Virus record (IMG/VR): IMGVR_UViG_3300002231_000810 | Coordinates: 2,205 to 28,975 of that record | DNA: 26,771 bases | Source: a virus | Reading direction: 5' to 3' (one strand) | Part shown: positions 24,240 to 26,771 of the stretch, piece after piece | Position numbering within the stretch: position 1 is the first letter of the stretch | Layout: each line of letters opens with the position of its first letter | Position numbers and translations under genes: made by a program | The notes under the pieces: model-generated | What the model saw: only the letters and a program-made list of their open reading frames with translations | What the model was told of the DNA's origin: nothing | Database searches by the model: none

Positions 24240-24649
24240 TCTATCTCCTTTATATATACTAATGTTTTAATGTTTTGTTTGTCTGATTTAGTAAACTTTA
24301 CTCTTAGTTCCATGTTAGATGGTTTATCATCTATAAGTATTCCACTATCTACTATGCCATCCAGAGTAGACTTCATTCCGTATATCAAGTTATCTAAATC
24401 TATTTCCCTGTTGTTATAGAAATGGTAGAACACTTCTGCTTTCTCCATAGGTATAAAGTCAATTGTACCTATAGCATCTATAGTTAACCACTTAGCAGTA
24501 TCTCTTCTCTCTCTGTTGATTCTTCGCATGGTTCTCCAATGCGCTCTCGTGTTACCTCTGATCTCTGCTGGTGGTACATCGTAGAATATTAATTTATATT
24601 CTCTCCTTCTTAAATTTGTTTTTTCTTTTTCTATTTTTCTTACTTCCAT
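24236..24649 (-). CDS. rusA: RusA-family Holliday junction resolvase
   Basis: This 137-residue protein belongs to the RusA family of small dimeric nucleases that cut four-way DNA junctions during recombination or before packaging. The signature is REIDLDNLIYGMKSTLDGIV then DSGILIDDKP: D84 and D86 of DLDN, K93, D97 and the DD at 107-108 supply the expected acidic cluster, as in E. coli RusA (Asp70, Asp72, Asp91). A preceding RGNTRAHWRTMRRI segment matches the substrate-binding N-terminal strand and helix. The first 16 residues are extra, very charged, and overlap the upstream gene by 56 bases. No later start codon fits, so the long start is kept. Cytoplasmic. Confidence 0.85.
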   Translation of the reverse strand: MEVRKIEKEKTNLRRREYKLIFYDVPPAEIRGNTRAHWRTMRRINRERRDTAKWLTIDAIGTIDFIPMEKAEVFYHFYNNREIDLDNLIYGMKSTLDGIVDSGILIDDKPSNMELRVKFTKSDKQNIKTLVYIKEIE

Positions 24650-24923
24650 ATTCTAAGTATACTTCTTCTGCCTTCCTTTTGATATACCCTGTATCAAGTC
24701 CAGCTACATCTGTCCAGAAAGAACCACAATAAGAATTATCATGTCTTCTGCAAGTATCCGAAAAGTAATTAGCTCCCTCATCTTCGTATGCTACAGTTAG
24801 TATAGCTCCTACAAGTTTAAGTATAGGGTCATCAGTAGGACAGTTAATTAATTTTTCGTTAGGTCTTGCCTCCTTCCATGTCTTTATCGGTTCGTATTTT
24901 ATTTTCTCATCTGATCTACTCAT
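24594..24923 (-). CDS. Hypothetical 109-residue protein in replication operon
   Basis: I do not recognise this protein. It starts inside the end of the helicase gene (8-base overlap), and its end overlaps the resolvase start by 56 bases. Residues about 30-60 include a hydrophobic helix (DPILKLVGAILTVAYEDEGA), followed by a Cys/His/Arg section (DTCRRHDNSYCGSFW). The C terminus is a basic tail (KKNRKRKNKFKKERI). The basic end suggests nucleic acid binding. Transcription with helicase and resolvase suggests a replication or recombination helper. Confidence 0.6.
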   Translation of the reverse strand: MSRSDEKIKYEPIKTWKEARPNEKLINCPTDDPILKLVGAILTVAYEDEGANYFSDTCRRHDNSYCGSFWTDVAGLDTGYIKRKAEEVYLEYGSKKNRKRKNKFKKERI

Positions 24924-26250
24924 TCATTCCTCCGTAATATTTAGGGTTTAATTGATATGTATTTCTTTCTATTCGTTCAAACTTATGATTGTTTCTTGAT
25001 AGTGTAGTCCTTACTGTATTGATACTGCTGCCTGTATAAGTAATCAGTTGCTCTACTGTCATAGGAGATTCTTTTAATGCTCTCTCTATCTTCTTTGCTA
25101 CAGGTAACTGATCTGCCAGAGCATCACTATTTTCTACATCTATAGGAGATATTAATACCCTGTCTGTTTGGTCATACATATCATTAATAAACTCCAGCCT
25201 TAATCCTACAGGCGCAAAAAGTTTAGAGTTGTTTGCTTTAGTATGATACAATCCTACCTCTACTATGTTTGCTCCTAAGTTCTGACTCTTGTCTATCTTC
25301 CATACATTCCTAGCACTAGTCTGCTTATAGTTAGAACCTATAGGTGTATCTCCATTCTCTTTAGACACATGATCTATAACTAATACTGATGCTTTCAATT
25401 CATTAAGGCTACTCATCACACCCTTAACATAATCTCCTTCATTCTGATTACCTCCTACTGCCATACCAAAGCTGTCAATAACTACTAAAGATATATCTCT
25501 GTCTTCTACCATTCTAATTATGTTTGACATCTCTGTATCTATTGTAGTTCCAGACATATCAACATGGTCTATGTCATGTAGTGTGTCATTGTTTCCTTTT
25601 TTTAATGCCATTACCCTTCTGTTAACTGATTGCCATGAGTCCTCCCAATCTAAGTACAATACATTACCTTGCTCAGTAACTATTCCAGCATGATCCATGC
25701 CACTCTGTACTAGCATACATATAAAGGTAGAGATGTATGACTTACCTTGCGCTCCCTGTCCAAACAATATGTTGACACCATCACTTCTTATAATAGGGAA
25801 GGCTTGGTATGATGGCATACCCTCATCCTGTATGCTCCCTATCTTCATAACTTCGTTACCTTCTCTATACCTAGACAAAGTTTCCTCTGTTATATTCTCT
25901 ACTACATCTTTCCATTCTATAGGTGGTATCAATCTTTTCATTTCATTAACAAACTTAGTCTTAGATTGTATAGATATAAGATTAAGTCTAGTCCTGTAGA
26001 TAGTTTCGTTTCTTATATTAGGGTAGTGTTTCTTACTAACTTGTACTATCACTTCTGCTGATGGACTACGAGTCCTTGAATCCTGTATGATCTCAAGCAA
26101 CTCCATCCTTAATCCATAGTTCTCATACCAAAAGATAATATTGTTTCTGCTTAACTGTGTAATTTCTGGAGCTAGATCTAGTGTTGATACTTGCACATCA
26201 TTGATAGCCTGTTCAATCTCACTCATTAAATTGTCTGTGCTTTCATTCAT
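24916..26250 (-). CDS. RecA-fold replicative helicase/ATPase with winged-helix end
   Basis: This 444-residue protein has Walker A GQGAQGKS (164-171), a strand ending YLDWED (199-204, probable catalytic acidic residue) and Walker B LVVIDS (255-260). VLVIDHVSKENG (289-300) and TPIGSNYKQTSARNVWKI follow, as in the hexameric RepA/AAA_25 helicase group. Residues 1-140 are helical and could contact DNA or the neighbouring zinc protein. Residues about 383-435 form a winged-helix domain (MTVEQLITYTGSSINTVRTT). No primase TOPRIM domain is present. It overlaps the CHC2-protein gene by four bases, so the two are made together. It likely unwinds DNA at the phage fork. The exact subfamily is uncertain. 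Confidence 0.8.
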   Translation of the reverse strand: MNESTDNLMSEIEQAINDVQVSTLDLAPEITQLSRNNIIFWYENYGLRMELLEIIQDSRTRSPSAEVIVQVSKKHYPNIRNETIYRTRLNLISIQSKTKFVNEMKRLIPPIEWKDVVENITEETLSRYREGNEVMKIGSIQDEGMPSYQAFPIIRSDGVNILFGQGAQGKSYISTFICMLVQSGMDHAGIVTEQGNVLYLDWEDSWQSVNRRVMALKKGNNDTLHDIDHVDMSGTTIDTEMSNIIRMVEDRDISLVVIDSFGMAVGGNQNEGDYVKGVMSSLNELKASVLVIDHVSKENGDTPIGSNYKQTSARNVWKIDKSQNLGANIVEVGLYHTKANNSKLFAPVGLRLEFINDMYDQTDRVLISPIDVENSDALADQLPVAKKIERALKESPMTVEQLITYTGSSINTVRTTLSRNNHKFERIERNTYQLNPKYYGGMNE

Positions 26251-26771
26251 TTATTCATCTCCTTTAATGCGTAGAATAATGTTATTACATCCCCACCCTT
26301 GTGACATCCAAAGCAGTAGAAACTATTTGTATCTAGGTAAACAGTAAAGCTAGGGTCTGTGTCCATGTGTAGTGGACAGACTCCAGATCGTTTGCCTCCA
26401 GATACTCGACCTAAGTCTGTATGTTTCTCTGCTAACTCTTCTACAGTAAATTGATTTTTTATTTTGTCATAAGCCATAGACTTTTGGGAAGTACCTTTGC
26501 GATATGTTTTTAATTTTTTTTCTAGAGTAGGTAATACATAAGGTGTCCAAAATTGTACCTTCCTATTAAGATCATGTTTCTTAATCCATTGTATTAGTAT
26601 CTCTAAAGTAAACTCGCTTAGTTCGTTAGCTACATCCCACAAGTCTGGTCTTTTCTTTGCCATCTGAATAGGGATTCGTCTATAAAAATTTATCATTTCG
26701 TTTGAAGATATAAGAGCTTGTCTTTCTCTCATGGTATCTTCGTAATGTTTTTCTGACTGCTCCTCGTACTC
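26247..26771 (-). CDS. Stand-alone CHC2 primase zinc-finger protein (open at window edge)
   Basis: The frame is open to the window edge: 13 further codons lie upstream of the ATG at 26730-26732, and no clear ribosome site sits near that ATG. The true start may therefore lie outside. From that ATG, 161 residues are visible. The C-terminal 75 residues form a complete DnaG-type CHC2 zinc finger: C119 and H122 (GVCPLHMDTDPSF), then C140 and C143 (YCFGCHKGGDVITLF), the single-stranded-DNA-binding module that positions primases. The N-terminal 85 residues are helical. The gene ends right after the zinc module with no TOPRIM catalytic domain. It would need a partner subunit for priming, or act in DNA recognition with the helicase. 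Confidence 0.82.
   Translation of the reverse strand, partial: EYEEQSEKHYEDTMRERQALISSNEMINFYRRIPIQMAKKRPDLWDVANELSEFTLEILIQWIKKHDLNRKVQFWTPYVLPTLEKKLKTYRKGTSQKSMAYDKIKNQFTVEELAEKHTDLGRVSGGKRSGVCPLHMDTDPSFTVYLDTNSFYCFGCHKGGDVITLFYALKEMNK

Noticed and set aside
1-26771. tRNA genes, integrase, attachment sites or insertion sequences
   Set aside because: Looked for by eye on both strands. No cloverleaf, recombinase motif or terminal inverted repeat was recognised. A tRNA or covariance-model scan was not possible.

Overview
The window is one contiguous piece of a tailed double-stranded DNA phage genome. It opens inside a portal gene and closes inside a replication gene, so it is not complete at either end. 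The DNA is clearly AT-rich by eye (G+C not computed), arginine is mostly AGA, and almost every gene touches or overlaps the next. There is no integrase, attachment site, tRNA or host gene. The small basic proteins, the T7/P22-style order of adaptor and nozzle genes, and the marine-phage style of tail proteins suggest an uncultured marine podovirus-like phage of a low-GC host. A pelagiphage is one possibility. That placement is inference and was not tested by any search.

Layout, plus strand, 1-23656 (late genes). The head and ejection block comes first: partial portal (1-1686), a 1005-residue repeat-bearing Pro/Gln-rich protein (1688-4705), a 120-residue protein (4715-5077), and a 1490-residue probable internal or ejection protein (5086-9558). 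A good sigma70-type promoter (9562-9590) precedes the scaffold (9609-10397) and the major capsid protein (10455-11330). A small Cys-containing protein (11350-11742) follows. Then comes a leader with two adjoining RNA hairpins (11766-11826) before a probable capsid decoration protein (11848-12621). Next is a cluster of small overlapping genes (12624-13736), including three very basic proteins of 28, 92 and 50 residues. The tail block holds a head-tail adaptor with an inserted beta-sandwich (13740-15014), a probable tail nozzle protein (15014-16891), a nuclease-fold protein (16893-17303), a tail fibre with tandem 10-residue repeats (17304-18734), and receptor-binding-like proteins carrying three copies of one domain (19148-20880). 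A fibre-chaperone-like protein (20891-21217) follows these.

Region 21236-23656 is a run of membrane proteins and small genes that looks like a lysis region: a 61-residue tail-anchored protein, a 434-residue membrane/beta protein, a TTG-started 51-residue protein, a 52-residue holin-like protein, a staphylococcal-nuclease-family enzyme and a 60-residue helical protein. No peptidoglycan hydrolase is recognisable in the window.

The minus strand, 23751-26771, converges on the late genes and carries replication and recombination functions. In transcription order these are a stand-alone CHC2 primase zinc-finger protein (open to the window edge), a RecA-fold helicase/ATPase with a C-terminal winged helix, an unknown 109-residue protein, a RusA-type Holliday junction resolvase and a Cys-cluster protein. 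All are packed as one overlapping operon. Together the two arms read as an early/replication operon facing a late virion-and-lysis operon, with a short hairpin-rich gap (23657-23750) between them.
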